22,492 nucleotides of DNA from a virus. The stretch's first letter is position 1; every line of letters begins with the position of its first letter. Below the pieces are notes generated by a model. It ran no database searches. It was given only the letters and a program-made list of their open reading frames with translations, and had not been told where the DNA came from. Of the stretch, positions 1 through 7,639 are shown in pieces. The translations under genes and the position numbers were made by a program. The stretch is from the IMG/VR virus record IMGVR_UViG_3300009181_000381, positions 1 to 22,492 of that record. The stretch is one strand, 5' to 3'.

Positions 1-1
1 A

Positions 2-82
2 AAGGATGATGATGATGCACCTGATTCATTATCTGGATTGGCTGAATTCATCCAATCATTTTTACCACACCTGTTTAAATGA
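2..82 (+). CDS. Terminase large subunit, C-terminal end (partial)
   Basis: Open frame entering from the left edge and ending at TGA 80-82, leaving 26 visible residues. The tail contains DDDDAPDSLSGLAEF. Many large terminases end their RNase H-like nuclease domain with a DDAPD[AS]L motif carrying a metal-binding Asp, and the next structural gene is the portal, the usual order. The role would be ATP-driven packaging and cutting of DNA at the portal. The stop overlaps the next ATG. Only the last residues are visible, so the call rests on this motif and on position. Confidence 0.6.
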   Translation, partial: KDDDDAPDSLSGLAEFIQSFLPHLFK

Positions 83-279
83 TGGCTGATAAAAATTGCA
101 AAAAATGTTTTAAGGGCAAATCAGTTTACAAACAATGCATGTGTTGTTTATTGGTTGACAGGGATGGTGATCAGAAATTATGCAAATGGTGTTCATTGTG
201 TGGGGTGTGGTTGTGTGATGATTGCAGGATTAATCCGTTGAAAAGAATCAAAGCGTTTGGATTACAATTTTTCACTTAA
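79..279 (+). CDS. Small cysteine-rich putative zinc-binding protein
   Basis: A 66-residue protein with ten cysteines, arranged as CxxC at 7/10, 20/23, 35/38, 38/41 and 46/49, followed by a basic tail (PLKRIKAF). The spacing suggests two or more zinc sites, a treble-clef or ribbon type fold; this is inferred from cysteine spacing only. It starts at ATG 79, overlapping the upstream TGA, though ATG 82 is also possible. It lies between terminase and portal, so it may assist packaging or bind nucleic acid, but no function can be assigned. The promoter-like element of the portal gene begins six bases after its stop. Confidence 0.6.
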   Translation: MMADKNCKKCFKGKSVYKQCMCCLLVDRDGDQKLCKWCSLCGVWLCDDCRINPLKRIKAFGLQFFT

Positions 280-284
280 TCAAT

Positions 285-299
285 TACTTTTGTCATATG
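285..299 (+). promoter_or_regulatory. P1: TAnnTTTG element four bases before portal ATG
   Basis: TACTTTTG (285-292) is an exact match to the Bacteroidota -7 consensus TAnnTTTG. Four bases (TCAT) separate it from the ATG at 297, which would place transcription start at or next to the start codon. A TTTG lies at 256-259, but the 25-base spacer is longer than usual, so the -33 element is doubtful. The same element with the same spacing precedes the genes at 7794 and 10816. Confidence 0.5.
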
Positions 300-1754
300 G
301 TTAATTTTTTCCCGATAAACCAAATTCAAAGTTGGTTTAATAATTGGCAATGGCGGAGGGGTGCCCAAAACTTTTTTGTTAATCAGGTATTCAATGCATC
401 CACACCTGTTTATGTTGATGTGGAAAAATCCATGATTGCATATATGGATTGCCCACACCTTAATGTGGTTGTTAATAAAGGTGCAGAATTATTTTCCAAT
501 GGCCGGTGGATCATGGTTGATACAAAGGATGAATCAATAACATATCCTGATGATCCAATTTTAACATTGTTAAACAATCCCAATCCAATTCAGAACAGCC
601 AAAAATGGTTGTACCAATATTATTTTTACAGGGCATTGTATTCCAATAATTTTATTTACAAACTACAAGGTACCACCACATCACCAATTAAATGTTTGTG
701 GCACCTGCCATCAGATTGGATGACAATAAAATTAACCGGCAAATTTTACAACCAATATGATATCAATGGCATCATTGAATATTATGAGTTGATGCAAACA
801 GCAATGGGGTTGCAGGAAAAATTCCAAACAGAAACTGTCATTTATGATTCTTATAATTTTTCACCAATTGAAGGAAAGGGAATCAGCAAAATCAGAGGAT
901 TAAAATTGCCAATCAGCAACATTGTTGCATCATTAAAAACGCGTAACATCCTGATGACAGAAAAAGGGATGATTGGTATTTTATCAAATCAGGCCAAAGA
1001 TAATTCTGGTGGCATTCCATTATCAAAGGATGAAAGGTTGCGCATTGAAAATGATTTCCAAAATCAGAAAGGATTGTATGGAACAGGATCACACATATCA
1101 GTTACCAATGCATCATTGACATGGCAACCAATGTCATTTCCAACAAGAGATTTATTATTATTTGAGGAAATTGAGGATGATTTTGCAACCATCATATCAG
1201 CATTTGGGTTGGATCGGGATATTTTCCCATCACTAAAAGGTGCCACATATGAGAATAAAAATGCAGGTGAAAAATCATCATATCAAAATGGCATACAGCC
1301 AATTGCCTATGATCTTGCAAATACACTAACAAATGAATTTAAATTGGATGGGAAAAAATTGTGTTTGGATTATTCATATCTGCAAATAATGAAGGAGGAT
1401 GAATTAAAGGAGGCGCAGGCAGAAAAAATTGAAATTGATGGTTATTCAGTATTGTATAATGATGGGGTGATAACATTGGAACAGTATGCAGAGTTAACAG
1501 ATCAGCAATATATCCCAATTGAAAAGGAAACATTAACAGAGGCGCAAAATAATTTGCGCGGATTGGTTGGATCAGTATCCGGAATAATGCAAATCAATCA
1601 GTTTGTGGCACAGGGAATTGTGGACAAAACAACAGCAGTTAATATTCTGATGTCAGTTTATGGCTACGATCAACCAACTGCAACCGGCATGATAACAAAT
1701 AATGTGATACCAATAACACAGCCAATACCATCAGTATCAATTCCAACAGCATGA
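297..1754 (+). CDS. Phage portal protein
   Basis: A 485-residue protein of typical length for HK97-type portals, placed between terminase and prohead protease. The N-terminal part (about 40-110) resembles portals in layout: a segment on amino acids and internal pools, then NPNPIQNSQKWLYQYYFYRALYSNNFIYKL, where the polypeptide enters the wing region. A central helical stretch (about 180-330) includes RGLKLPISNIVASLKTRNILM and EEIEDDFATIISAFGLDRDIFP, like the stem/clip and crown of this family. The C-terminus is Gln/Ile/Pro-rich. Twelve copies would form the DNA channel at one capsid vertex. It starts at ATG 297 directly behind P1 and overlaps the next gene by four bases. Confidence 0.85.
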   Translation: MVNFFPINQIQSWFNNWQWRRGAQNFFVNQVFNASTPVYVDVEKSMIAYMDCPHLNVVVNKGAELFSNGRWIMVDTKDESITYPDDPILTLLNNPNPIQNSQKWLYQYYFYRALYSNNFIYKLQGTTTSPIKCLWHLPSDWMTIKLTGKFYNQYDINGIIEYYELMQTAMGLQEKFQTETVIYDSYNFSPIEGKGISKIRGLKLPISNIVASLKTRNILMTEKGMIGILSNQAKDNSGGIPLSKDERLRIENDFQNQKGLYGTGSHISVTNASLTWQPMSFPTRDLLLFEEIEDDFATIISAFGLDRDIFPSLKGATYENKNAGEKSSYQNGIQPIAYDLANTLTNEFKLDGKKLCLDYSYLQIMKEDELKEAQAEKIEIDGYSVLYNDGVITLEQYAELTDQQYIPIEKETLTEAQNNLRGLVGSVSGIMQINQFVAQGIVDKTTAVNILMSVYGYDQPTATGMITNNVIPITQPIPSVSIPTA

Positions 1755-1948
1755 GTATCATAACCAATATTATCAAAGCATTTACACCTGCAAAAAAACA
1801 GGACAAAATATACATGACGCACACACAATACACCATTTTCATGAATCGCGCAAAAAACATTCAGAGGATGGCAAAGAAAAAAGTATTGCAGGATGTGTTG
1901 GATTGTGAAACAAAACCATTGAATGATTTTATAACAAAACACAAATAA
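1751..1948 (+). CDS. Small basic hypothetical protein
   Basis: A 65-residue, lysine-rich protein, probably mostly helical (central RAKNIQRMAKKKVLQDVLD), with no signal peptide or membrane segment. Its ATG overlaps the portal stop (ATGA) and its stop is one base before the protease ATG, so it belongs to the head operon and is probably translated by coupling. I do not recognise a family. A head-assembly accessory role is possible from position only. Confidence 0.65.
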   Translation: MSIITNIIKAFTPAKKQDKIYMTHTQYTIFMNRAKNIQRMAKKKVLQDVLDCETKPLNDFITKHK

Positions 1949-1949
1949 A

Positions 1950-2762
1950 ATGGAACAGAACAGGCAGGGAATCCAATATGCAGTTAAGACATTCGGACAG
2001 GGAATATCTGTAAAGGATGTTAGCACATCGGACAGGATTGTAACAGGTTTTTTTAACAGTTATAATTGGTTGGATTCAGATGGTGATAACCTGTTAAATG
2101 GGTGTGCCAAAAAATCCATTACAGAAAGGGGTGCCCAATCAACTGCAGTTGCCAAAATTAAACATGCATTGAATCATGATTTATCACAGTTGGTTGGAAA
2201 GATACAGGTATTGGAGGAAAAAGAATTGGATGGTATCAATGGAATATATTTTGAAACAAAAATGGCCAATACAGAATTGGGTAATGACACATTGCAGAAT
2301 TATCTGGAGGGTGTATATGATAACCATTCAATTGGATTCCGGTACATGCAATTGCAGATGATTGAAAAATTTTCAATGGGTGTACAATGGGAACAAATCA
2401 AATCATCCATTATTAATCCACAGGATATGGATCAGCGCGAAATGGTGTTTGTTATAAAAGAAATTAATTTGTTTGAAGGATCAACAGTTGCATTTGGATC
2501 AAATTCATTAACACCATATTTGGGAACAAAATCCACAGATAAAAAAACTATTCTGTTTTCATTAAACAACAGGATGGATAAATTAGTGAAATCATTATCA
2601 TCAGGAACACAATCAGATGACATGATGAACACATTTGAATTGCAGGTGGCACAGATAAAACAAATGATGGGTGAAATAATCAACACACCAATTGTTGATG
2701 AAAAGAAATCACAACCAACAAATAATCAATTAGATATTAGTAAAATTGTTGCCATGTATTAA
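1950..2762 (+). CDS. Prohead protease, HK97 type (peptidase S78-like)
   Basis: A 270-residue protein. The family signature is visible: an NHD motif at 75-77 within HALNHDLSQLVGKI (catalytic His76) and SIGF at 127-130 (nucleophile Ser127), preceded by a strand with TGFFNSYNWLDSDGD near 32-46, where this family recognises itself and opens the fold. The order portal, protease, capsid is that of HK97-like phages. The enzyme would cleave the scaffolding N-terminus of the capsid protein inside the prohead, then itself. The C-terminal part (about 200-270) is helical and low in motifs and may bind the capsid. The start is ATG 1950, one base after the preceding stop. Confidence 0.88.
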   Translation: MEQNRQGIQYAVKTFGQGISVKDVSTSDRIVTGFFNSYNWLDSDGDNLLNGCAKKSITERGAQSTAVAKIKHALNHDLSQLVGKIQVLEEKELDGINGIYFETKMANTELGNDTLQNYLEGVYDNHSIGFRYMQLQMIEKFSMGVQWEQIKSSIINPQDMDQREMVFVIKEINLFEGSTVAFGSNSLTPYLGTKSTDKKTILFSLNNRMDKLVKSLSSGTQSDDMMNTFELQVAQIKQMMGEIINTPIVDEKKSQPTNNQLDISKIVAMY

Positions 2763-2855
2763 TCATTGTACATGATCACATTAATTTGCCGATAAAAAAA
2801 CAGTATTAAAACAGCAAACGAAACCAAATTTTAAAAATTTTAAATCAAAATAAAA
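2763..2855 (+). promoter_or_regulatory. A-rich untranslated leader of the capsid gene
   Basis: 93 bases without a gene, ending in AATCAAAATAAAAATG at the capsid start. The leader of the tail-tube gene (9740-9754) carries AATCAAAACAAAAAT, differing at one base over the first 15. Bacteroidota translate efficiently from A-rich, Shine-Dalgarno-free leaders, so this may be a strong translation signal. TTAATTTG at 2781-2788 is a one-mismatch -7 box without a good -33 partner. Confidence 0.35.
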
Positions 2856-4151
2856 ATGTCACAAACACCAGAGGATGCACTATTGGAAAAAATTAAATCC
2901 GATACCATCAAAAATTTTAAAGAGTTAGTAAACAACGATCCGGAAATCAAAGAATTGAAATCGTTATCTGAAAAAATCAAATCAGCAACAACTGATCAGG
3001 ATATTGCAGATTGCAAAAAATCCATTGAGGAAGTTGGATTGATGATCAAATCATTGAAGGAAAACCAATCAGCCAAAACCAAATCAACAGGATTTGCTGA
3101 TAACCTGTGGAACAGTTACAAGGCAATGTTTGATGCCGGTAAGATCGGAACAAAAAATGCTGATGGTGAATTCACAATCAAAATTGGCAAAGGATCATTT
3201 GAATCAATGGAATTCAAATCAGCCGGTACAATCACAGAAAGCAATGTTACACCTGTTGGTACCAATGCAATACCATTTACATTGGCTGATTACATGCCAA
3301 ATTATATTGGAATATCGCGCAGAAATCCATTTATTGTACAGTTGTGCAATTTGGGTAGAACAGCCAAAAGATATATCCAATTGGTTGAGGTTGCAAATCC
3401 AGATGGAGGCGCATCAACAACATCAGAGGGATCAGCAAAAACACAACAGGATTTTGATCTGGTTGAAAAGTCAGCAACAGTTCAGAAAATGACATCATAT
3501 GTGAAAGCATCCAAAGAATCATTGGATGATATACCATACATGGAATCATTGATCCGGTCACAGTTGATGGAATTGGTTATCCTTAAATTGGATGCACAGG
3601 TATTGGGTGGTGATGGATCTGCACCAAATCTGAATGGTATCTTAACACAAGCAACCACATTTTCAGCAGGGACATTTGCAAATGCTGTTGATTATGCAAA
3701 CAGATTTGATGTGTTGCGTGTAGCGGTTAATCAGATTGAAATTGCAAGCGGTGGAGATACTAACTTCTCTGCGAACTTTGTGCCTAACTATATCGTGTTG
3801 CACCCTACAGATGTTACAGCGATGGAATTAACAAAGAGTACCCAAGGTGTTTACCTCCTTCCTCCTTTTATGTCAGTTGATGGTAATGTAATATCTGGAT
3901 GTCGTGTTATTGCAAACACAGGTATCACAGCAGGAACATTTTTGGTTGGTGATTTCAGTAAGGCATTTGTAAAAATGCGCGAGGATGCAATGATTAGTGT
4001 TGGATATGAGAATGATGATTTCACAAAAAATTTAGTTACAATTTTATGTGAAACAAGGGCAGTCATTTATATCCCATCAAACTATTTAAAGGCATTTGTT
4101 ACAGGATCATTCAGCACAGCATTGGCATCATTGAAGAATACATTGAGTTAA
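2856..4151 (+). CDS. Major capsid protein, HK97 fold
   Basis: A 431-residue protein. Residues 1-75 are charged and helical, fitting the internal scaffolding (delta) domain that the upstream protease removes; the mature part begins somewhere after about 75-100. Later segments (SRRNPFIVQLCNLGRTAKRYIQLVEV, then KASKESLDDIPYMESLIRSQLMELVILKLDAQVLGGDGSA) match the N-arm, E-loop and spine helix layout of HK97 capsids. NGIL and GCRVIANTGITAGTFLVGDFSKAFVKMRED near 345-375 are the usual A-domain end. Hundreds of copies form the shell. It has its own A-rich leader and is followed by T1. About 3711-3910 uses foreign codons (see separate entry). Confidence 0.9.
   Translation: MSQTPEDALLEKIKSDTIKNFKELVNNDPEIKELKSLSEKIKSATTDQDIADCKKSIEEVGLMIKSLKENQSAKTKSTGFADNLWNSYKAMFDAGKIGTKNADGEFTIKIGKGSFESMEFKSAGTITESNVTPVGTNAIPFTLADYMPNYIGISRRNPFIVQLCNLGRTAKRYIQLVEVANPDGGASTTSEGSAKTQQDFDLVEKSATVQKMTSYVKASKESLDDIPYMESLIRSQLMELVILKLDAQVLGGDGSAPNLNGILTQATTFSAGTFANAVDYANRFDVLRVAVNQIEIASGGDTNFSANFVPNYIVLHPTDVTAMELTKSTQGVYLLPPFMSVDGNVISGCRVIANTGITAGTFLVGDFSKAFVKMREDAMISVGYENDDFTKNLVTILCETRAVIYIPSNYLKAFVTGSFSTALASLKNTLS
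3711..3910 (+). other. Patch of foreign codon usage inside the capsid gene
   Basis: The surrounding genes use almost only TCA, GCA, CCA, ACA and TTG. Within this stretch codons such as TCT, GCG, CCT, CTC and CTT appear together (for example CTCCTTCCTCCTTTT near 3855). The reading frame stays open and the encoded segment (FVPNYIVLHPTDVTAMEL) is a conserved-looking capsid core. This looks like a short recombination tract from a related phage. Edges are approximate, judged by eye. Confidence 0.5.
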
Positions 4152-4174
4152 TTTAGTACAGCGAATAAATAATG

Positions 4175-4211
4175 ATGGCCATCACTTTGTTGTGGTGGCC
4201 ATTTTTATTTT
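4175..4211 (+). terminator. T1: intrinsic terminator after the capsid gene
   Basis: An 11-bp stem, ATGGCCATCAC (4175-4185) with GTGGTGGCCAT (4192-4202), one G-T wobble, with loop TTTGTT, followed by TTTTTATTTT. It ends the head operon 24 bases after the capsid stop. The 3' arm plus tail, GGTGGCCATTTTTATTTTA, is identical to that of T2 at 10788-10806. Confidence 0.85.
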
Positions 4212-4243
4212 AGTGTGCAGTAAATATTTATGGTAATATAAAT

Positions 4244-4258
4244 AATTATGTTATAATT
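4244..4258 (+). promoter_or_regulatory. AT-rich palindrome before the HTH gene
   Basis: AATTAT-GTT-ATAATT is a perfect 6-bp inverted repeat ending three bases before the HTH ATG at 4262. It could be an operator for autoregulation by that small protein, but short AT palindromes are common in such DNA. The rest of 4212-4261 holds a weak promoter resemblance (TATTTATG near 4225, one mismatch to TAnnTTTG). Confidence 0.2.
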
Positions 4259-4261
4259 GCG

Positions 4262-4456
4262 ATGATGAAAACATCAAAAATATCCATTGGGCATAAATTA
4301 AAATCGGATCGCGTATCATTATCATTATCAATATACAGGGTTGCAAAGGATACAGGATTGCAGGAATCACAGATCAAATCAATGGAAAGGGCATCAACCA
4401 ATTATACCATTGATACATTGCACACATATCAGAATTATTTAAACAGTAAGAAATGA
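4262..4456 (+). CDS. Small helix-turn-helix protein (XRE/Cro-like)
   Basis: A 64-residue protein. Residues 22-42 (SIYRVAKDTGLQESQIKSMER) have the layout of an HTH: helix 2 VAKDTG, turn, recognition helix ESQIKSMERA, followed by a further helix TIDTLHTYQNYL as in Cro/C1-type folds. At this length it would be a single DNA-binding domain, probably dimeric. It leads the glycosyltransferase block after T1 and overlaps the next gene by four bases (ATGA), so it may control that block. ATG 4265 is an alternative start. It could equally be a repressor fragment without function. Confidence 0.6.
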   Translation: MMKTSKISIGHKLKSDRVSLSLSIYRVAKDTGLQESQIKSMERASTNYTIDTLHTYQNYLNSKK

Positions 4457-5319
4457 ACATTGTATTAGTTACAGCATTATGGCGCAGACCAGAATTGGCA
4501 AAGATAGTTTTGGAGTATTACAGAAAAACATTTCCAAACATCCAGATCATTGCAGTTGTTACAGATAATGATTTGCAGTTTGGTGTGGATGGTGTTGAAT
4601 TTGTGGAGGCACCCAATGATCCATTGGCGCAAAAGTTTAATAAGGTATTTGAATCAGCAAAAAAACACAATCCTGATGCTGTAATCCTAACCGGATCATC
4701 AGATATTTTATCAGAAAGGTTGATTAATTATTACAAACTTAATTACAACAGCAGATCACCTTATGTATTAGGGTTGGAAGATTTTTATTATTATTCATTG
4801 GCACAAAGGAAATCCATCCATTGGCATGGATTCATGCAGGGTAAGTTTGGCCATTTACCAATTGGTGCAGGTAGGATATTCAGCAGATCAATATTGGATA
4901 AACTAAAATGGAAACCATATGGTGATTTAAAATTGAATAGGGGGTTGGATTGCAATTCATCATTGCATATGGAATCACATGGAATAACACACAGAAAGGT
5001 ATTGATGGCTGATTCGGGACATGCTGTTTGTCTAAAGGATTCCAACATTGCAATCAACAGATTTGATGATTGGAAATTTAATGGGGATGAAATCAGTAAT
5101 GATGATGTGATGATATATTTTTCTGATGTCATTAATAAATATCATGAATTGCAGGTTGATGAATCTAAATTCCCATCAGGAAAAATGATTAAATGTGTAT
5201 TGGTTGTATCCCATGCATATGGGGAATACTTTGGTGAAATAGGGCAGGAAATAATGTTGGAGGGCAGGACAGCATTGGGTATGTACAGAAACAAATTAAT
5301 TGATATCATTAATGAGTAA
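4453..5319 (+). CDS. Putative glycosyltransferase, GT-A-like
   Basis: A 288-residue cytosolic protein. The N-terminus MNIVLVTALWRRPELAKIVL fits the first strand and helix of a GT-A fold. N-D-P-L-A-x-K-F-N at 55-63 and GSSD at 81-84 follow the order seen in GT-A enzymes, where the second supplies the metal/nucleotide-binding acid (DxD-like). The second half (QGKFGHLPIGAGRIFSR) fits an acceptor-side region. Donor sugar and acceptor are unknown. It overlaps the HTH gene by four bases and the following membrane peptide by eight, so the block is translationally coupled. It is probably a modifier of virion proteins or host surface glycans; this is inference from the block's content and position. 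Confidence 0.7.
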   Translation: MNIVLVTALWRRPELAKIVLEYYRKTFPNIQIIAVVTDNDLQFGVDGVEFVEAPNDPLAQKFNKVFESAKKHNPDAVILTGSSDILSERLINYYKLNYNSRSPYVLGLEDFYYYSLAQRKSIHWHGFMQGKFGHLPIGAGRIFSRSILDKLKWKPYGDLKLNRGLDCNSSLHMESHGITHRKVLMADSGHAVCLKDSNIAINRFDDWKFNGDEISNDDVMIYFSDVINKYHELQVDESKFPSGKMIKCVLVVSHAYGEYFGEIGQEIMLEGRTALGMYRNKLIDIINE

Positions 5320-5440
5320 AAGCATAAACAAAATGAATAAAGAGGAAAAAAGCGCAATGAAGTTGGGGGTTATATTCCTGCTGATTGGATCATTGGTTGG
5401 TGGTTTATTTTGGTACATGGTGTTGAATCTCATTTTCTAA
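5312..5440 (+). CDS. 42-residue single-span membrane peptide
   Basis: ATG 5312-5314 opens inside the end of the glycosyltransferase gene and TAA 5438-5440 overlaps the next ATG as TAATG. The peptide has a charged N-terminus (KSINKMNKEEKSAMK), then about 22 hydrophobic residues (LGVIFLLIGSLVGGLFWYMV). A single membrane segment with the basic end likely inside is the simple reading. Tight coupling on both sides and codon use like its neighbours support a real gene. Function is unknown; it may anchor the glycosyltransferases to the inner membrane or act on the host envelope. Confidence 0.6.
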   Translation: MSKSINKMNKEEKSAMKLGVIFLLIGSLVGGLFWYMVLNLIF

Positions 5441-6192
5441 TGAGGGCAACCAGATTTATTATCATTTCATCAGGATACAACTGTGCAGATTATGTATCCA
5501 ATTGCATCAGATCAATACAAAATCAAAGGTATGTTCGATGGAAAGCAATTTTTATATCTGATGGATCAACAGATGGCACAGCATCAGAGATATCAAAAAA
5601 CATCAGAAAAAACAGCAACATGATTGCTGAAATATATTCTGATAATGTTGGTGCATCCAAAAGAAGATATGATGCCATTAAAAAATATTCTGATGATCCC
5701 AATGATGTGATTCTGTTGGTGGGGTTGGATGATGAATTATCCAATGATGCATTGTTTATTATCAATAAGCAATACATTGCCGGTAAATGGATGACTTATG
5801 GAAATTGGAAGGATCAGAATGGTGAAATGATACCACAATCATTTCCGTTAACATTTTCAGATGCTGTTCATGAATCCAGAGAATACAGGAAGGTGGCATA
5901 CAGATCAACAGCACCAAATACATTTAAAAGATTTCTGTTTGATCAGTTGAATGAGGATGATTTTAAAATTGATGGCAAATGGTTTGAATGCACCACAGAA
6001 TCAAATCTGATGTTTTCATGTTTGGAAATGTGCGGTAAAGATAAAATTGGTGTAATAATGGATGCCATATACACATACAATAAGAGAGGCAACCAGATGA
6101 CAATAATGCGATTTGGAAGAATGGAACAGAAAAGGGTATTTGATAATGTTGTAAATAGGGATAAAAAAAACAAATTGATTTATGAATGTTGA
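5440..6192 (+). CDS. Glycosyltransferase family 2
   Basis: A 250-residue protein with a clear GT2 N-terminal domain: FIIISSGYNCADYVSNCIRSI at 7-26, the nucleotide-binding DGSTDGT at 41-47, VGASKRRYDAI at 70-80, and the metal-binding L-D-D-E at 96-99. Such enzymes move a sugar from a nucleotide donor with inversion. I chose ATG 5440, which overlaps the preceding stop and gives the normal GT2 start, rather than the upstream in-frame ATG 5410 that lies inside the membrane-peptide gene. There is no C-terminal membrane helix. It overlaps the methyltransferase by 11 bases. Acceptor unknown. Confidence 0.85.
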   Translation: MRATRFIIISSGYNCADYVSNCIRSIQNQRYVRWKAIFISDGSTDGTASEISKNIRKNSNMIAEIYSDNVGASKRRYDAIKKYSDDPNDVILLVGLDDELSNDALFIINKQYIAGKWMTYGNWKDQNGEMIPQSFPLTFSDAVHESREYRKVAYRSTAPNTFKRFLFDQLNEDDFKIDGKWFECTTESNLMFSCLEMCGKDKIGVIMDAIYTYNKRGNQMTIMRFGRMEQKRVFDNVVNRDKKNKLIYEC

Positions 6193-6736
6193 TGAACAAA
6201 GTTGGAAACAGGCCACATTGAATCTGATTGAAAGGCGAAAATTATGGGGGCATCCTGATGATAACCAGAAAGTTGATAATGTAATCAGGGATTATAAAAC
6301 ACACATATCAAAAGTATCTGTTGGTGCATCAGTATTGGATGTTGGTTGTGGTGGTGGGTACCTGCAACAATGCATTGATGAATCAATTATGTATTATGGG
6401 TTGGATGCATTTCCTGTGAATGATACTGTGATCAATGGAAAAATTGAGGATGATAAAATTGTTGAACAGTTTACTGCACCTAATACAATCATTGATACAA
6501 TTTGTGCATTTGCGGTGATGGATAATTGCCATGATTTTGATTTGGCAATACAGAACATGAAAAAGATTGCACAGAAAAACATTGTATTTTTAACCGGAAT
6601 CAACATTGAGGTGGATCAATATCACACATTCAAACTACAGTTGTCTGATTACAGGAACAGGTTATCAGATTGGAATGAAACATACATTGAGGAATTAATG
6701 CCACAGGTATTTTTAATTGAATACACAAAACCATAA
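6182..6736 (+). CDS. SAM-dependent methyltransferase, class I
   Basis: A 184-residue protein. Motif I is VLDVGCGGGYL at 51-61, followed by the acidic end of strand 2 (YYGLDAFP near 70-77) and a strand-4 region DTICAFAVMDNC near 101-112. The rest is a short Rossmann-type domain with a C-terminal strand pair. Within a glycosyltransferase cluster it probably methylates a sugar or a precursor rather than DNA, as no DNA methylase catalytic motif (DPPY or PC) is seen. The stop abuts the next ATG directly. Confidence 0.75.
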   Translation: MNVDEQSWKQATLNLIERRKLWGHPDDNQKVDNVIRDYKTHISKVSVGASVLDVGCGGGYLQQCIDESIMYYGLDAFPVNDTVINGKIEDDKIVEQFTAPNTIIDTICAFAVMDNCHDFDLAIQNMKKIAQKNIVFLTGINIEVDQYHTFKLQLSDYRNRLSDWNETYIEELMPQVFLIEYTKP

Positions 6737-7639
6737 ATGAAAGTATTATTTATAAATTATTCAGATTACGCAAATCTGTCTTTTAATTTATCGGAAAGTT
6801 TGAAATCTGTTGGTGTGGATTCCCAATGTTTATGCCTGACATCACATCCATTTGGATATGAAAAACAGGGTGTTCATGTTAATCACATTACCATGATTGA
6901 ACAGTTGCAAACTGCTGATCTGGTTATCATCGGACATTCATCACCATATCTGATTGAATACATCCCAAAAGGAAAAAATGTTTGGGTGATGCATACAGGA
7001 ACAGCATACAGGCAGAATCATTTAGGACACAATGAAATTTTCAACTCATTAGTAACCGGCACATTAACTGATTCACCGGAGTTTATGGAATTGGGTGCAA
7101 AAAATATCCATTATGTTGCAACAGCAATTGATACTGATGCCATCCAACCAATCAGGTGTGGTTGTACTGAATTGGTGTTTGCACATTATCCAAACAAGGG
7201 AGGCACAAAGGGAACAGAAAAGATAAAAGAAATGATGTCAGGGTTTGATGTAAAATTTATTGTTGATGAATCCAATGTGCCACATAAAGAAAATTTAAAA
7301 AGGATGGCACAATGTGATGTGTACATTGAATTGTTTGCACCACAGCAGGATGGAAAAATTTATGGATCATTTGGTGTGACAGCATTTGAATCATGTGCGA
7401 TGGGTAAAATAACCATCACCAATTCATTATTCAATGATGTGTACACCACAGCATATGGTGTTGGTGAATTGTGTGTGGCCAATTCAGAGGAAACATTTAA
7501 GGTTTGGATAAAACATTGGATGGATGCATCCAGATTGGAGATCATGAAAAAACAGGATGATGTTAGAAATTGGATTGTTGAAAAGCATTCATATAAAGCC
7601 ACAGGAAATTATTTACACAAAATACTTTCAATTTTATGA
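6737..7639 (+). CDS. Putative glycosyltransferase, GT-B (family 4-like)
   Basis: A 300-residue protein. The N-terminal half (MKVLFINYSDYANLSFNLSESL, DLVIIGHSSPYL, KNVWVMHTGTAYR) is Rossmann-like as in GT-B folds. In the C-terminal half, YGSFGVTAFESCAMGKITIT (209-228) matches the family-4 pattern of a Glu near the donor phosphate followed by a small-residue-rich helix (E-x(3-7)-A-x-G). It would transfer a sugar with retention. It is the last gene of the block; its TGA overlaps the ATG of the decayed endonuclease. Confidence 0.75.
   Translation: MKVLFINYSDYANLSFNLSESLKSVGVDSQCLCLTSHPFGYEKQGVHVNHITMIEQLQTADLVIIGHSSPYLIEYIPKGKNVWVMHTGTAYRQNHLGHNEIFNSLVTGTLTDSPEFMELGAKNIHYVATAIDTDAIQPIRCGCTELVFAHYPNKGGTKGTEKIKEMMSGFDVKFIVDESNVPHKENLKRMAQCDVYIELFAPQQDGKIYGSFGVTAFESCAMGKITITNSLFNDVYTTAYGVGELCVANSEETFKVWIKHWMDASRLEIMKKQDDVRNWIVEKHSYKATGNYLHKILSIL

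Noticed and set aside
2763-2855. TTAATTTG at 2781 as a promoter for the capsid gene
   Set aside because: It has a mismatch in the -7 box and the only TTG upstream (2766) leaves a 12-base spacer, too short for the known consensus.
5410-5439. Longer start (ATG 5410) for the family-2 glycosyltransferase
   Set aside because: It lies inside the membrane-peptide gene, adds ten residues without GT2 similarity, and ATG 5440 overlaps the preceding stop and opens exactly at the usual first strand.
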